The notes under the pieces were generated by a model. The model saw nothing but the letters and a program-made list of their open reading frames with translations. It searched no databases and was not told the DNA's origin. 64,000 nt of DNA from Saccharina japonica (Eukaryota; Sar; Phaeophyceae; Laminariales; Laminariaceae), in assembly GCA_008828725.1 (NCBI GenBank), contig MEHQ01004228.1, positions 62,001 through 126,000 on the forward strand, given 5' to 3'. Below are positions 52,001 through 54,499 of the stretch, piece by piece. The first letter of the stretch is position 1; the number at the start of each line of letters is the position of its first letter. The position numbers and the translations under genes are program-made.

Positions 52001-54265
52001 GGACCCAACAGACGTTGCCACAAGTGCTCTGTGGAGAACAGAGGATTCACCGTTGGGTTTTCAGTAACAACGCTGCTTGTTGTGTCATTTTTGGTACTGT
52101 TGCTGGTTTCCTATCTCGTCCAAACGGTGGGGGATGGAGTTCACCGACCAAGACGCTGGTGGCAGGGGAAAATGTCACGATTCCGTAATTTTCTTGTGAA
52201 ATCGATGCCGCTGTCCACCATAAGGATCGTCGTGGTGGTGATGCAGATTGTTTTCCAGGTGCGTGCTGTCGCGGAGGCCGTGAAACCCTGCACACGCTTC
52301 TGAGGCGCTCATTATTACGAAACTTATCTTAGTACAAATAGCAGGCCATAGTTTTTGTTGTTTCCCCATATTTTTCATTATCTTCGCACTTCTGTCTTTC
52401 TCCCTCCTCCTCCTTAGCCGTAACTCAGATCCGGGGTCACAAAGTAGGCTCCTCTCCCTCCTCCCCTACTACCGTTTTTGCCTTGGTTTTTATCGCGCAA
52501 AGGGTTCAGCCTTCCCAACGCTCGTCGATCTTCATCGAATTTCGCTAACTCACGCTCTCGCGCTTGCCGCTAGTCAAGATATTGTTTTCGCGAGAAAAAA
52601 TGCCTACGAGCATGCACTCGGGGGGGCTCGAACTCACGATATTGACACTACCAGGTTTCGTGGTTACCTGCCAGCCCACCGGGTCGACCAGCCATGTTAT
52701 TGAACAAGGTTCATATAGCACAATGTGACACGTAGATGCAATTCCAGTACCTTTAAACCTTTGCAGTGGGTGATGGTGCTCCATGCCAAGCTCCTTGAGC
52801 GCCATGGTGCTTCATTTCTTAGGTTCTTAGGGTTAGGTAGACTAGACCACGTACCGTATTGCGGAGAACGACCGCCCAACCAAGAGGCTGAGGGACTAAT
52901 CACGTCTAGGGAACAGTGGCCACGAGCCAAGAAGTCTGACACGGACGGCCGACCTCACACTCGCTGAAAATATAAAAATAATGCCAAAAGGCGATTCCGC
53001 CAACTCCACTAATGTATAGTCAGCCTGTGGTAAGGTTTGTGGAACATCCGGCTAGGGGCCGTAGAGGATCACCGTGATCCTTGTTTCGGAATCAATCGGT
53101 GTCAAAGCACGATTACCTTTTATTGTGCGCAACCCCTTCAATTTTCTTGTCACATGCCCAATCCGAGAGTCGGAGATCTAAGGTTTTACGTCGCCGTAAT
53201 GATCTGACACGCTCTGCTTGTCGCACACTGTTGCTGTTTATCTGCCAGTTCACTGAAATCGCCGGAGCAGTCTACCCCGATCAGTATGAGAGATTCCTCT
53301 CTTCGATGGCGTTTGCCAACTTCGACATCAGTTCCATCCTGTCAAGTTCTTGCCTGGTGTCAACTGACTTCTACAGCAGGCTCGTTGTTACTACTGTGGC
53401 GCCGATTGCAATAATGTTTGGGTGTGGTATCACGTTCTTTATCTCCAAGATGAGGAACCGGGACTCTAACTCGGCGGGACTTATTGTGAGGCACAGGCAC
53501 GTGTCGGTCGTTTTGTTTTTTGTGTTTTTTGTGTATTCTTCCGTTTCTTTCACAATCTTCCAGACCTTCGTCTGCGATTCCCTGGACGATGGCAAGGCAT
53601 ATCTTCGTGCGGACTACAGCCTTACCTGTGATACGAAAAGGCACAGTGCCTATCTGGTATACGCGAGCTTGATGGTGTGTGTTTACCCGGTCGGTGTTCC
53701 TACCTTCTTTGCGTTTTGGTTGGTGCTCCATCGTCAAGAACTAGGGAAACCTGGCAGAGAGACAGTATCGGGTTTACAGTCATACCGTTGTATATGGGGC
53801 GTATACAAACCGTCGTGTTACTACTACGAGGTCGTGGAGTGCGCGCGACGGATCGTGCTCACCGGAGCGGCAGTCTTTCTTCTGCCGGACACTGCTGAAC
53901 AGATTGCTATTGTACTGTTTTTCGCGGTAGTTTTCATGTTTGTTTCAGAGTCTCTTTCGCCGTTCAATTCGGCATATGACATGTGGCTATACCGCTGGGG
54001 TAACGGTATCATTTTGGCCAGCATGTACGTTGCTCTTCTTCTCAAAGTTGACCTTGCGGTGGACGGATCTGGGAGTTCGTCTGCGATCACGGCTCTACTT
54101 ATCGCGGCACATGTGTTCATGTTCGTTACCGTGGCCGCGCAGACCGTTTTACTCATGAAAGGGATGTGCGCATCGGAGGTAAAAGAAGAGCCGAACCCTG
54201 TGTCACATTTGCGCACACAGGATGGTGCACTTGTCAGTGGGTTGGAGGCAACGATAAACCAGTAG
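1128..54265 (+). CDS. Giant 28-exon gene for a Pmp-repeat (beta-helix) surface protein with multi-pass C-terminal membrane domain
   Basis: Joined exons: 1128-1629, 2280-2357, 3874-3954, 6495-6578, 7865-7948, 9131-9214, 10251-10334, 10936-11019, 11604-11687, 12905-12988, 13989-14072, 15085-15168, 15755-15838, 17011-17094, 19368-19451, 20300-20383, 20991-21074, 29191-29274, 30015-30098, 36454-36534, 37758-37838, 38366-38446, 40792-40878, 48710-48991, 50731-50924, 51406-51697, 51969-52258, 53249-54265. The total is 4,410 nt, 1,469 residues plus stop, with all phases compatible. Order of parts: signal peptide (about residues 1-30), beta-helix with Pmp-like GGAI and FxxN motifs (to about 930), Cys-rich module (about 938-1055), then about eight membrane helices (1060-1435) and a short hydrophilic tail. 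The family is known in stramenopiles; the architecture suggests a cell-surface adhesin or receptor, but the ligand is unknown. Only about 8% of the span is coding. Extra or alternative exons in the longest introns cannot be excluded. Confidence 0.85.
2280..2357 (+). CDS. Exon 2: Pmp-repeat cassette, 78 nt
   Basis: The acceptor is ccatccag and the donor gtacga. The peptide begins GAIFASTSAVYITGNTSF and ends NSAINGG. This is the shortest cassette (26 codons), phase 1 at both ends. The following intron (2358-3873, 1.5 kb) shows no other feature that I can support. Confidence 0.8.
3874..3954 (+). CDS. Exon 3: Pmp-repeat cassette, 81 nt
   Basis: The acceptor is cttcccgcag and the donor gtgagaag. 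The peptide begins GAISLCDGSSMWID and ends NNHAEAIGG. Phase 1-1. The following intron (3955-6494, 2.5 kb) contains the first copy of the ~510-bp repeat (4759-5269) and a telomeric tract (6424-6453) only about 40 bp before exon 4. Confidence 0.82.
4759..5269. repeat. ~510-bp dispersed repeat, copy 1
   Basis: It is nearly identical to 59755-60264, with about four substitutions and one small indel seen by eye. Both copies begin right after a run of G (4745-4755 here) and end in an AT-rich near-palindrome of about 21 bp followed by another G-rich run. It lacks terminal inverted repeats, and I do not recognise the family. The high identity implies recent movement or gene conversion. Confidence 0.85.
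6424..6453. repeat. Interstitial telomeric tract (TTAGGG)n
   Basis: About four to five tandem TTAGGG units lie in intron 3, about 40 bp before the exon 4 acceptor. Confidence 0.95.
6495..6578 (+). CDS. Exon 4: Pmp-repeat cassette, class A, 84 nt
   Basis: The acceptor is gcctacccgcag, a 12-mer also found before exons 11 and 17; the donor is gtgagaag. The peptide begins GAVYLSDSSTVRIGGNTAF and ends NSADGDGG. It is the first of sixteen consecutive 84-nt exons. The following intron (6579-7864) holds only an unrecognised antisense ORF (7166-7738) that I do not call a gene. Confidence 0.88.
7865..7948 (+). CDS. Exon 5: Pmp-repeat cassette, class C, 84 nt
   Basis: The acceptor is taccggcag and the donor gtacgc. 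The peptide begins GAIGGSSHVSININGNNVF and ends NNKCLGSGG. A cysteine replaces the alanine usual after NN, a mark shared with exons 8 and 15. The following intron (7949-9130, 1.2 kb) shows nothing recognisable. Confidence 0.83.
9131..9214 (+). CDS. Exon 6: Pmp-repeat cassette, class O, 84 nt
   Basis: The acceptor is ccacttgcag and the donor gtgagaat. The peptide begins GAIYAASESSVVDHGHS and ends FNNSAGEDGG. The following intron (9215-10250) carries two telomeric tracts, a short one near 9433-9446 and a long one at 9664-9710. Confidence 0.85.
9664..9710. repeat. Interstitial telomeric tract (CCCTAA)n, longest in window
   Basis: Nearly eight tandem CCCTAA units lie in intron 6, in the orientation opposite to the tract at 6424. 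Shorter two- to three-unit tracts occur near 9433, 10670, 16717, 17644, 28664, 35899, 42922 and 52825. Confidence 0.97.
10251..10334 (+). CDS. Exon 7: Pmp-repeat cassette, class A, 84 nt
   Basis: The acceptor is tatccacag and the donor gtaagaag. The peptide begins GAIYIYGNSSMRIDGSSSF and ends NTAGDDGG; it is very close to exon 10 in its IDGSSSF core. The following intron (10335-10935, 601 bp) holds only a short TTAGGG pair near 10670. Confidence 0.87.
10936..11019 (+). CDS. Exon 8: Pmp-repeat cassette, class C, 84 nt
   Basis: The acceptor is cccgcacag and the donor gtgaggat. The peptide begins GAMAAYSNVSVSINGDTSF and ends NNTCIDGGG, with the class C cysteine after NN. The following intron (11020-11603, 584 bp) shows nothing else. 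Confidence 0.86.
11604..11687 (+). CDS. Exon 9: Pmp-repeat cassette, class O, 84 nt
   Basis: The acceptor is tcatctgcag and the donor gtaagaaa. The peptide begins GALYGSTMCSINVTGEITF and ends TNLGGRDGG. The first codon is GGA across the junction (most cassettes use GGT), but phase is unchanged. The following intron (11688-12904, 1.2 kb) shows nothing recognisable. Confidence 0.84.
12905..12988 (+). CDS. Exon 10: Pmp-repeat cassette, class A, 84 nt
   Basis: The acceptor is ttttgtcgcag and the donor gtaagaag. The peptide begins GAVFLFGGTSMSIDGSSSF and ends NNIAEDDGG. It is followed by another class A exon, the only break in the A-C-O order. The intervening intron (12989-13988) holds a decayed exon-like fragment at 13672. 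Confidence 0.87.
13672..13755 (+). pseudogene. Probable decayed cassette exon in intron 10
   Basis: It starts after a good acceptor (taacttttcag) in the usual phase and reads GIIWVGSGGSLSGRVT before a TGA at 13719. No donor exists at the expected 84-nt end. It lies between two class A exons, exactly where the three-exon pattern predicts missing C and O cassettes. It could be a chance match; the position is what raises it above noise. Confidence 0.4.
13989..14072 (+). CDS. Exon 11: Pmp-repeat cassette, class A, 84 nt
   Basis: The acceptor is gcctacccgcag, identical to those of exons 4 and 17; the donor is gtaagaac. The peptide begins GAFYLSSDTSMQMDGRTSF and ends NNVAADDGG. The following intron (14073-15084) contains a perfect 23-bp tandem duplication at 14694-14739 and a short MITE-end-like match near 14495. 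Confidence 0.88.
14694..14739. repeat. Perfect 23-bp tandem duplication
   Basis: A unit beginning tcttgttcgcttgggtgctc occurs twice head to tail in intron 11. There is no other context. Confidence 0.9.
15085..15168 (+). CDS. Exon 12: Pmp-repeat cassette, class C, 84 nt
   Basis: The acceptor is gcccacccgcag and the donor gtaggaca. The peptide begins GAGRAYINASVTFNGNVSF and ends KNRAEGHGG. It shares the AYxNxSVxxNG core of class C but has alanine rather than cysteine after the asparagine. The following intron (15169-15754, 586 bp) shows nothing else. Confidence 0.84.
15755..15838 (+). CDS. Exon 13: Pmp-repeat cassette, class O, 84 nt
   Basis: The acceptor is tgatcgttag (TAG rather than CAG) and the donor gtgaaaat. 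The peptide begins GALHAFTSSSFEFAGNSSF and ends SNFARGDGG. The weaker splice signals make this a candidate for skipping. The following intron (15839-17010) holds a short telomeric tract at 16717-16734. Confidence 0.82.
17011..17094 (+). CDS. Exon 14: Pmp-repeat cassette, class A, 84 nt
   Basis: The acceptor is ccttacacgcag and the donor gtaaggag. The peptide begins GAIYLYDDSSLQVNGNIHL and ends NNIANDDGG; leucine replaces the usual phenylalanine. The following intron (17095-19367, 2.3 kb) contains a short telomeric tract (17644-17660) and a full-length MITE (18894-19141). Confidence 0.86.
18894..19141 (+). mobile_element. MITE, copy 1 (248 bp)
   Basis: The left end GACGCGTGCTACGGTAGAGG matches the reverse complement of the right end (GTCGCATGCTACGATAGAGG), giving terminal inverted repeats of about 20-25 bp. 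Related full-length sequence lies at 57985-58231 (same strand) and 24211-24449 (opposite). It has no coding capacity. No clear target duplication is seen at this copy. Confidence 0.85.
19368..19451 (+). CDS. Exon 15: Pmp-repeat cassette, class C, 84 nt
   Basis: The acceptor is ctgcgcacag and the donor gtaaggat. The peptide begins GAIGSYLNGTIVINGNVFF and ends DNYCKETGG, with the class C cysteine. The following intron (19452-20299) has only MITE-end-like debris around 19940-20010. Confidence 0.85.
20300..20383 (+). CDS. Exon 16: Pmp-repeat cassette, class O, 84 nt
   Basis: The acceptor is tatgtgcag and the donor gtgagagg. The peptide begins GALYASQFSAIQLVGNSVF and ends NNVADIDGG. The following intron (20384-20990, 607 bp) shows nothing else. 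Confidence 0.86.
20991..21074 (+). CDS. Exon 17: Pmp-repeat cassette, class A, 84 nt
   Basis: The acceptor is gcctacccgcag (as exons 4 and 11) and the donor gtaagc. The peptide begins GGMFLYASSSVHTIGSTSF and ends NNMADDDGG. The following intron (21075-29190) is the longest at 8.1 kb. It holds a MITE copy, a GC-rich repeat, the ~216-bp tandem array and several decayed exon-like fragments. Confidence 0.86.
23150..23610. repeat. CCCAC-rich tract plus GC-rich dispersed repeat, copy 1
   Basis: A CCCACC-rich stretch (about 23150-23225) is followed by a very GC-rich block (23330-23510) and then by gatccgtttggacactcc and cgaagcgtatta. The same order recurs at 41940-42550 with clear but diverged wording (gtcgggtggc, tttggacat, caagcgtatta). 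It is probably an old dispersed element of unknown family. Confidence 0.55.
24211..24449 (-). mobile_element. MITE, copy 3 (opposite orientation)
   Basis: It matches copies 1 and 2 along its length in reverse orientation, including the ACGATAGAGG end, the CTTAAGGAG motif and the CCGAACAAT-like core. The last ~10 bp of the far terminus differ, so that end is eroded. GTCAGC lies next to both ends and may be a duplicated target. Confidence 0.75.
25330..25522 (+). pseudogene. Two adjoining decayed cassette-like exons in intron 17
   Basis: At 25330 an acceptor (tggttttacag) is followed in the usual phase by GILLRIASVLVQ. A second frame later reads FDMQSFDENHSLIPG, like the FxxN half of a cassette. 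At 25453 a second acceptor (gagcctgcag) precedes a 70-nt stretch ending at a gtgggt donor; one frame ends TSIIVQYNEGG, very like a cassette end, while the phase-1 frame has stops. These look like frame-shifted relics. Each match alone is weak. Confidence 0.35.
25895..26560. repeat. Diverged tandem duplication, unit about 190-240 bp
   Basis: The block starting tcttcagtagcatgggg (25895) recurs at 26086 with shared acgggcaacgatat and aatgctgttagtc. The next part, containing cgtcgcgcgctgagcatt (near 26280), recurs near 26540. Confidence 0.65.
26850..28190 (+). repeat. Tandem array, ~216-bp unit, about six copies
   Basis: The motif ggtcgataccgccncgca recurs near 27050, 27266, 27482, 27700, 27915 and 28131, a spacing of 215-218 bp. 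Each unit also has tcatggagccagcg and a CAACNCC...GGACGGAAACGGAC-like segment. Copies are well diverged. Long ORFs across it are by-products of the repeat. Further copies in reverse orientation lie at 42640-42725, 45090-45480 and 46440-47000. Confidence 0.85.
28396..28466 (+). pseudogene. Decayed cassette-like exon before exon 18
   Basis: It follows cgttgtag in the usual phase and reads GIVDSPDASSTSVHY. It ends at ccggag with GC instead of GT at the donor, and at 71 nt it is shorter than an 84-nt cassette. The NN and FxxN residues are lost. A chance match is possible. Confidence 0.28.
29191..29274 (+). CDS. Exon 18: Pmp-repeat cassette, class C (by order), 84 nt
   Basis: The acceptor is cttactcgcag and the donor gtgagaaa. 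The peptide begins GAISATFLASISFSGDS and ends FNNSAGDNGG. The ASISFxG core resembles exon 12, so I place it in class C. The following intron (29275-30014, 740 bp) shows nothing else. Confidence 0.85.
30015..30098 (+). CDS. Exon 19: Pmp-repeat cassette, class O (by order), 84 nt
   Basis: The acceptor is ctgacatgcag and the donor gtgagaat. The peptide begins GGLYINRDSSVNIDGNTVF and ends NNSARNSGG. It is the last 84-nt cassette. The following intron (30099-36453, 6.4 kb) holds the unrecognised coding-like block at 31.9-32.9 kb, two TTAGGTACG minisatellites, a CTG-rich tract and a long imperfect palindrome. Confidence 0.86.
31840..32857 (+). pseudogene. Unrecognised coding-like stretch nested in intron 19
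   Basis: Two overlapping open frames (32013-32558 and 32327-32857) each have a protein-like second or first half: DAEAWRDAFIDVEGGG and ADDETWRAILCWAS in the first, VADAWRDSQVDLLTRERRR and GAFVIPGGGGRPKKG in the second. The composition differs from the AT-rich flanks. A 60-bp tandem duplication lies at 32058-32170. I do not recognise a family. It could be a foreign insert, a separate small gene or a broken one. Confidence 0.35.
32058..32170. repeat. Tandem duplication of about 60 bp
   Basis: The block containing ggggtcacctatcgacg(g/a)caggctgtcttcgggacg occurs twice in a row with few differences. Confidence 0.85.
32875..33170. repeat. Degenerate TTAGGTACG minisatellite, block 1
   Basis: Irregular ~40-50 bp units built around aagttttaggtacgac and ccggtacttac. 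The same motif forms a second block at 35600-36060, so the two bracket about 2.4 kb of unrelated sequence. Confidence 0.75.
33640..33685. repeat. Palindromic CTCGTACGAG cluster
   Basis: Repeated actcgtacgagt units form a short, self-complementary run that could fold into a hairpin. Confidence 0.8.
33947..34030. repeat. (CTG)n trinucleotide tract
   Basis: About ten pure CTG units inside a longer GCT/GCC-rich stretch (about 33500-34150). It creates long artefactual ORFs on both strands rich in Ala, Leu or Gln. Confidence 0.9.
35197..35270. repeat. Imperfect palindrome of about 74 bp
   Basis: The arms share caatttg at the outside and aagaaggtcc at the centre, with the core aaggtcctgggacctt. 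It could form a hairpin or cruciform. No terminator or gene is associated. Confidence 0.65.
35600..36060. repeat. Degenerate TTAGGTACG minisatellite, block 2
   Basis: It has the same wording as block 1 (aggtacgacttccg, tacttaccta, taggtacgttaggtacg) and a short CCCTAA pair near 35899. Confidence 0.75.
36454..36534 (+). CDS. Exon 20: Pmp-repeat cassette, 81 nt
   Basis: The acceptor is cattccaacag and the donor gtgaggtg. The peptide begins GAIFVSESEIHTDGHTSV and ends YNSANSPGG. It is closely related to exon 22 (shared ESxIH and YNSAN). The following intron (36535-37757) contains a (CA)n tract near 36870 and three copies of a ~22-bp GTAGTAAGTG repeat near 37170-37220. Confidence 0.84.
37758..37838 (+). 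CDS. Exon 21: Pmp-repeat cassette, 81 nt
   Basis: The acceptor is gaacctccag and the donor gtatat. The peptide begins GGALSASQSGVNLYGITS and ends THNSGYDGG. The donor is the weakest in the array. The following intron (37839-38365, 527 bp) shows nothing else. Confidence 0.78.
38366..38446 (+). CDS. Exon 22: Pmp-repeat cassette, 81 nt
   Basis: The acceptor is aaactgcag and the donor gtgagaaa. The peptide begins GAILAQESDIHVTGNATF and ends YNSANRDGG. It pairs with exon 20, suggesting an alternating 20/21/22 duplication separate from the A-C-O blocks. The following intron (38447-40791, 2.3 kb) shows only a possible relic exon at 40592. Confidence 0.84.
40592..40656 (+). pseudogene. Possible decayed cassette upstream of exon 23
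   Basis: An acceptor (ttaaagtacag) is followed in the usual phase by GGAIGIPTHKTKANHVW and a TAA at 40654. The start lies exactly 200 bp before exon 23, which reads GAIKTTDSSLIIATKTHHV; the shared HKTKANHV/TKTHHV wording hints at a common origin. The match is short and could be chance. Confidence 0.3.
40792..40878 (+). CDS. Exon 23: last small cassette, 87 nt, divergent
   Basis: The acceptor is catcttgttag and the donor gtacgg. The peptide begins GAIKTTDSSLIIATKTHHV and ends NSLTQG. It is one codon longer than the 84-nt class and lacks the DGG end, but phases match. The following intron (40879-48709, 7.8 kb) is full of repeats: a tRNA-like SINE head, the 793-bp TIR element, a zinc-finger-like fragment and minus-orientation copies of the ~216-bp repeat. 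Confidence 0.7.
41284..41470 (+). pseudogene. Decayed cassette-like sequence after exon 23
   Basis: An acceptor (gcccttttcag) opens GVASIFLVWF and then a stop. The same frame continues LGPLYDTASVSLK, which matches the first half of a cassette (GxLYxxxSVxL). At 41470 a GACGGGG/gtgctc boundary mimics the usual DGG exon end. In between the frame is lost. It probably derives from one or two old cassettes. Confidence 0.35.
41940..42550. repeat. CCCAC-rich tract plus GC-rich dispersed repeat, copy 2
   Basis: This is the partner of 23150-23610. Here a tRNA-like sequence on the minus strand (42192-42254) sits between the CCCACC tract and the GC-rich block. Confidence 0.55.
42192..42254 (-). repeat. 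tRNA-like SINE head
   Basis: Read on the minus strand it has a box A-like GTGTGGCTCAGCAGTGGAGC with a perfect GCTC/GAGC D-stem, and a box B-like GTGAGTTCCAACCCCAC with a 4 of 5 bp T-stem. The acceptor stem does not pair, so it is not a working tRNA. It is most likely the Pol III promoter head of a SINE. Confidence 0.55.
42640..42725 (-). repeat. Single unit of the ~216-bp repeat family
   Basis: It contains ccgtacgggccggtatcgac and gttgtcggagttgtaggt, the hallmark segments of the family, isolated from the larger arrays. Confidence 0.6.
42760..42895. repeat. CCGCACTATA-type short repeats, block 1
   Basis: Several copies of a short motif (cccgcactata, gcgggtaggtgcactattc, gcgggtaggcgcactattc). 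The motif recurs at 44880-45045 as cccgcactatagagg. Confidence 0.6.
43114..43906. mobile_element. 793-bp DNA element with ~50-bp terminal inverted repeats
   Basis: The left end reads gtacgctcagggcccgcc and then cttaacgagcaaat; the right end is its near inverse (atttgctcgttaag and then accctgagtgtac). An AT-rich arm follows on both sides (aaaatgaaaataaaac-type). The interior is GC-rich with no recognisable transposase, so it is a non-autonomous element. The CAGGG ends recall hAT-like termini, but no 8-bp target duplication is clear, so the superfamily is open. Confidence 0.75.
44522..44845 (-). CDS. Zinc-finger-like fragment, possibly of a transposon
   Basis: The minus-strand frame contains CQLCN, then HQC, GGC, LHGIC: a C-x2-C-x9-H-x-C-x3-C-x4-H-x2-C array like a PHD/RING-type or transposase zinc binder. 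An acidic (ESSDSEEGGEEE) and Gly-rich end follows. There is no start with a clear context and no catalytic domain beside it. It sits in a repeat-rich intron, so a transposon-derived fragment is likelier than a host gene. Confidence 0.4.
   Translation of the reverse strand: MRSNPHISRQTHIHLRIAASAAYPYWPQQQKQRHTVPCAAGELCQLCNLTPKAPDGHQCRGGCDGRLHGICSEVEESSDSEEGGEEEGGNGSMGGGGTEPPSYAECF
44880..45045. repeat. CCGCACTATA-type short repeats, block 2
   Basis: At least six copies of c(c/g)g(c/g)(a/t)ctata(g/t)a separated by 15-25 bp, next to a block of the ~216-bp repeat, as at 42.7 kb. Confidence 0.6.
45090..47000 (-). repeat. Two blocks of the ~216-bp repeat in reverse orientation
   Basis: The minus-strand counterpart of the 26.9-28.2 kb array. 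The + strand motif tccacaccttgcgggncggt recurs near 45160, 45359, 46490, 46710 and 46893 together with gttggagttgtagatgtatgg. Blocks at 45090-45480 and 46440-47000 are split by about 1 kb of unrelated sequence (45480-46440) with no gene seen. Confidence 0.75.
45900..45965 (-). repeat. Weak tRNA-like sequence
   Basis: On the minus strand, TGGGTTCGAGCCCA gives a good box B and T-loop, but no convincing box A or acceptor stem is visible. It is probably another SINE-head relic. Confidence 0.25.
48021..48070. repeat. 10-bp minisatellite, five units
   Basis: Four perfect copies and one near-perfect copy of tgtgccaccc in intron 23. Confidence 0.95.
48710..48991 (+). CDS. Exon 24: multi-repeat Pmp exon, 282 nt
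   Basis: The acceptor is aatacccag and the donor gtgagagt, phase 1-1. It encodes about three Pmp repeats in one exon: TISFIGNTAFDYGGAISM, FTLNTAESGGAVGL and CRFEGNTGTRGGAIYLDG, ending SSFRLNIA. This is the classical FxxN-GGAI wording. The following intron (48992-50730) carries SINE copy 1. Confidence 0.85.
49687..50015 (-). mobile_element. tRNA-derived SINE, copy 1
   Basis: On the minus strand it starts with a tRNA-like head (GCCCCGGTGGTCTAACTGG as box A region, GAGAGTTCGATTCTC as box B region), has a ~250-bp body and ends in a 23-A tail (poly-T at 49687-49709 on the + strand). The body matches copy 2 at 52365-52690 closely (for example, ccgtaactcagatccggggt on the + strand in copy 2). It lies in intron 24 and has no clear target duplication. 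Confidence 0.8.
50731..50924 (+). CDS. Exon 25: last beta-helix repeats, 194 nt
   Basis: The acceptor is gatgatacag; the first codon is completed as GAG, giving NIA-EETGGAIFNAG across the junction, which restores a perfect Pmp motif. It continues VENTATDGGLAIKN and LWNVTFDRN. The donor is gtgagt in phase 0. An earlier donor at AACAG/gttgga is poorer and was not chosen. The following intron (50925-51405) shows nothing else. Confidence 0.8.
51406..51697 (+). CDS. Exon 26: Cys-rich module, 292 nt
   Basis: The acceptor is ttttggacag and the donor gtaagt (a perfect consensus). The peptide begins AYQDSCRFELACSECLDGC and includes LDLKQGYFRISS, VLECYHKDACVGG and HYCAKGYSGP. This wording is typical of the linker between beta-helix and membrane domain in stramenopile Pmp-like proteins. 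The following intron is short (51698-51968, 271 bp). Confidence 0.85.
51969..52258 (+). CDS. Exon 27: end of Cys-rich module and first membrane helices, 290 nt
   Basis: The acceptor is ccgccttgcag, joining SGP to YCAVCTREYAPGPNRRC, an EGF-like/GCC2-type Cys spacing. A strong membrane helix follows (TTLLVVSFLVLLLVSYLV), then a basic loop (RPRRWWQGKMSRFRN) and the start of helix 2 (PLSTIRIVVVVMQIVFQ). The donor is gtgcgt in phase 0. The following intron (52259-53248) carries SINE copy 2. Confidence 0.87.
52365..52690 (-). mobile_element. tRNA-derived SINE, copy 2
   Basis: It has the same body as copy 1, with a diverged tRNA-like head on the minus strand (CCCGGTGGGCTGGCAGGTAA; GTGAGTTCGAGCCCC). 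The A-tail is eroded. It lies in intron 27, about 100 bp after exon 27, in the same antisense orientation as copy 1. Confidence 0.75.
53249..54265 (+). CDS. Exon 28: TRP-like multi-pass membrane domain and C-terminus, 1,017 nt
   Basis: The acceptor is tatctgccag, phase 0. It opens FTEIAGAVYPDQYERFL and carries about seven hydrophobic segments (protein residues near 1176-1196, 1217-1237, 1265-1289, 1333-1343, 1350-1365, 1384-1397, 1411-1433). Conserved wording of the family is visible: CDSLDDG, YLRADYSLTCD, YPVGVPTFFAF, YYYEVVECARR, SMYVALLLKVD. A hydrophilic tail follows, with stop at 54263-54265. The domain recalls the fold of TRP-type channels; channel activity is not shown by sequence. Confidence 0.92.
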   Translation, partial: FTEIAGAVYPDQYERFLSSMAFANFDISSILSSSCLVSTDFYSRLVVTTVAPIAIMFGCGITFFISKMRNRDSNSAGLIVRHRHVSVVLFFVFFVYSSVSFTIFQTFVCDSLDDGKAYLRADYSLTCDTKRHSAYLVYASLMVCVYPVGVPTFFAFWLVLHRQELGKPGRETVSGLQSYRCIWGVYKPSCYYYEVVECARRIVLTGAAVFLLPDTAEQIAIVLFFAVVFMFVSESLSPFNSAYDMWLYRWGNGIILASMYVALLLKVDLAVDGSGSSSAITALLIAAHVFMFVTVAAQTVLLMKGMCASEVKEEPNPVSHLRTQDGALVSGLEATINQ

Positions 54266-54499
54266 AGTTTCAATTTTTGGAGCTTTGGTGAACAACTGTG
54301 GAGGTTCAATATTTTCAGTGTTGGCAGTGTAGCCGAGACCAAACGCATATTACAATATGTACCAGGTACGCCGATAGGACGACCCTAACTTCAATGCAGC
54401 CGGGTATAGCTTCATTAGGCGCCATGGTTGGCGATTAAGATATGCGGTATATCTGAGATGTTTGATGCCGGTGTTTAGAATCATGCTTTGCAAAGCACT

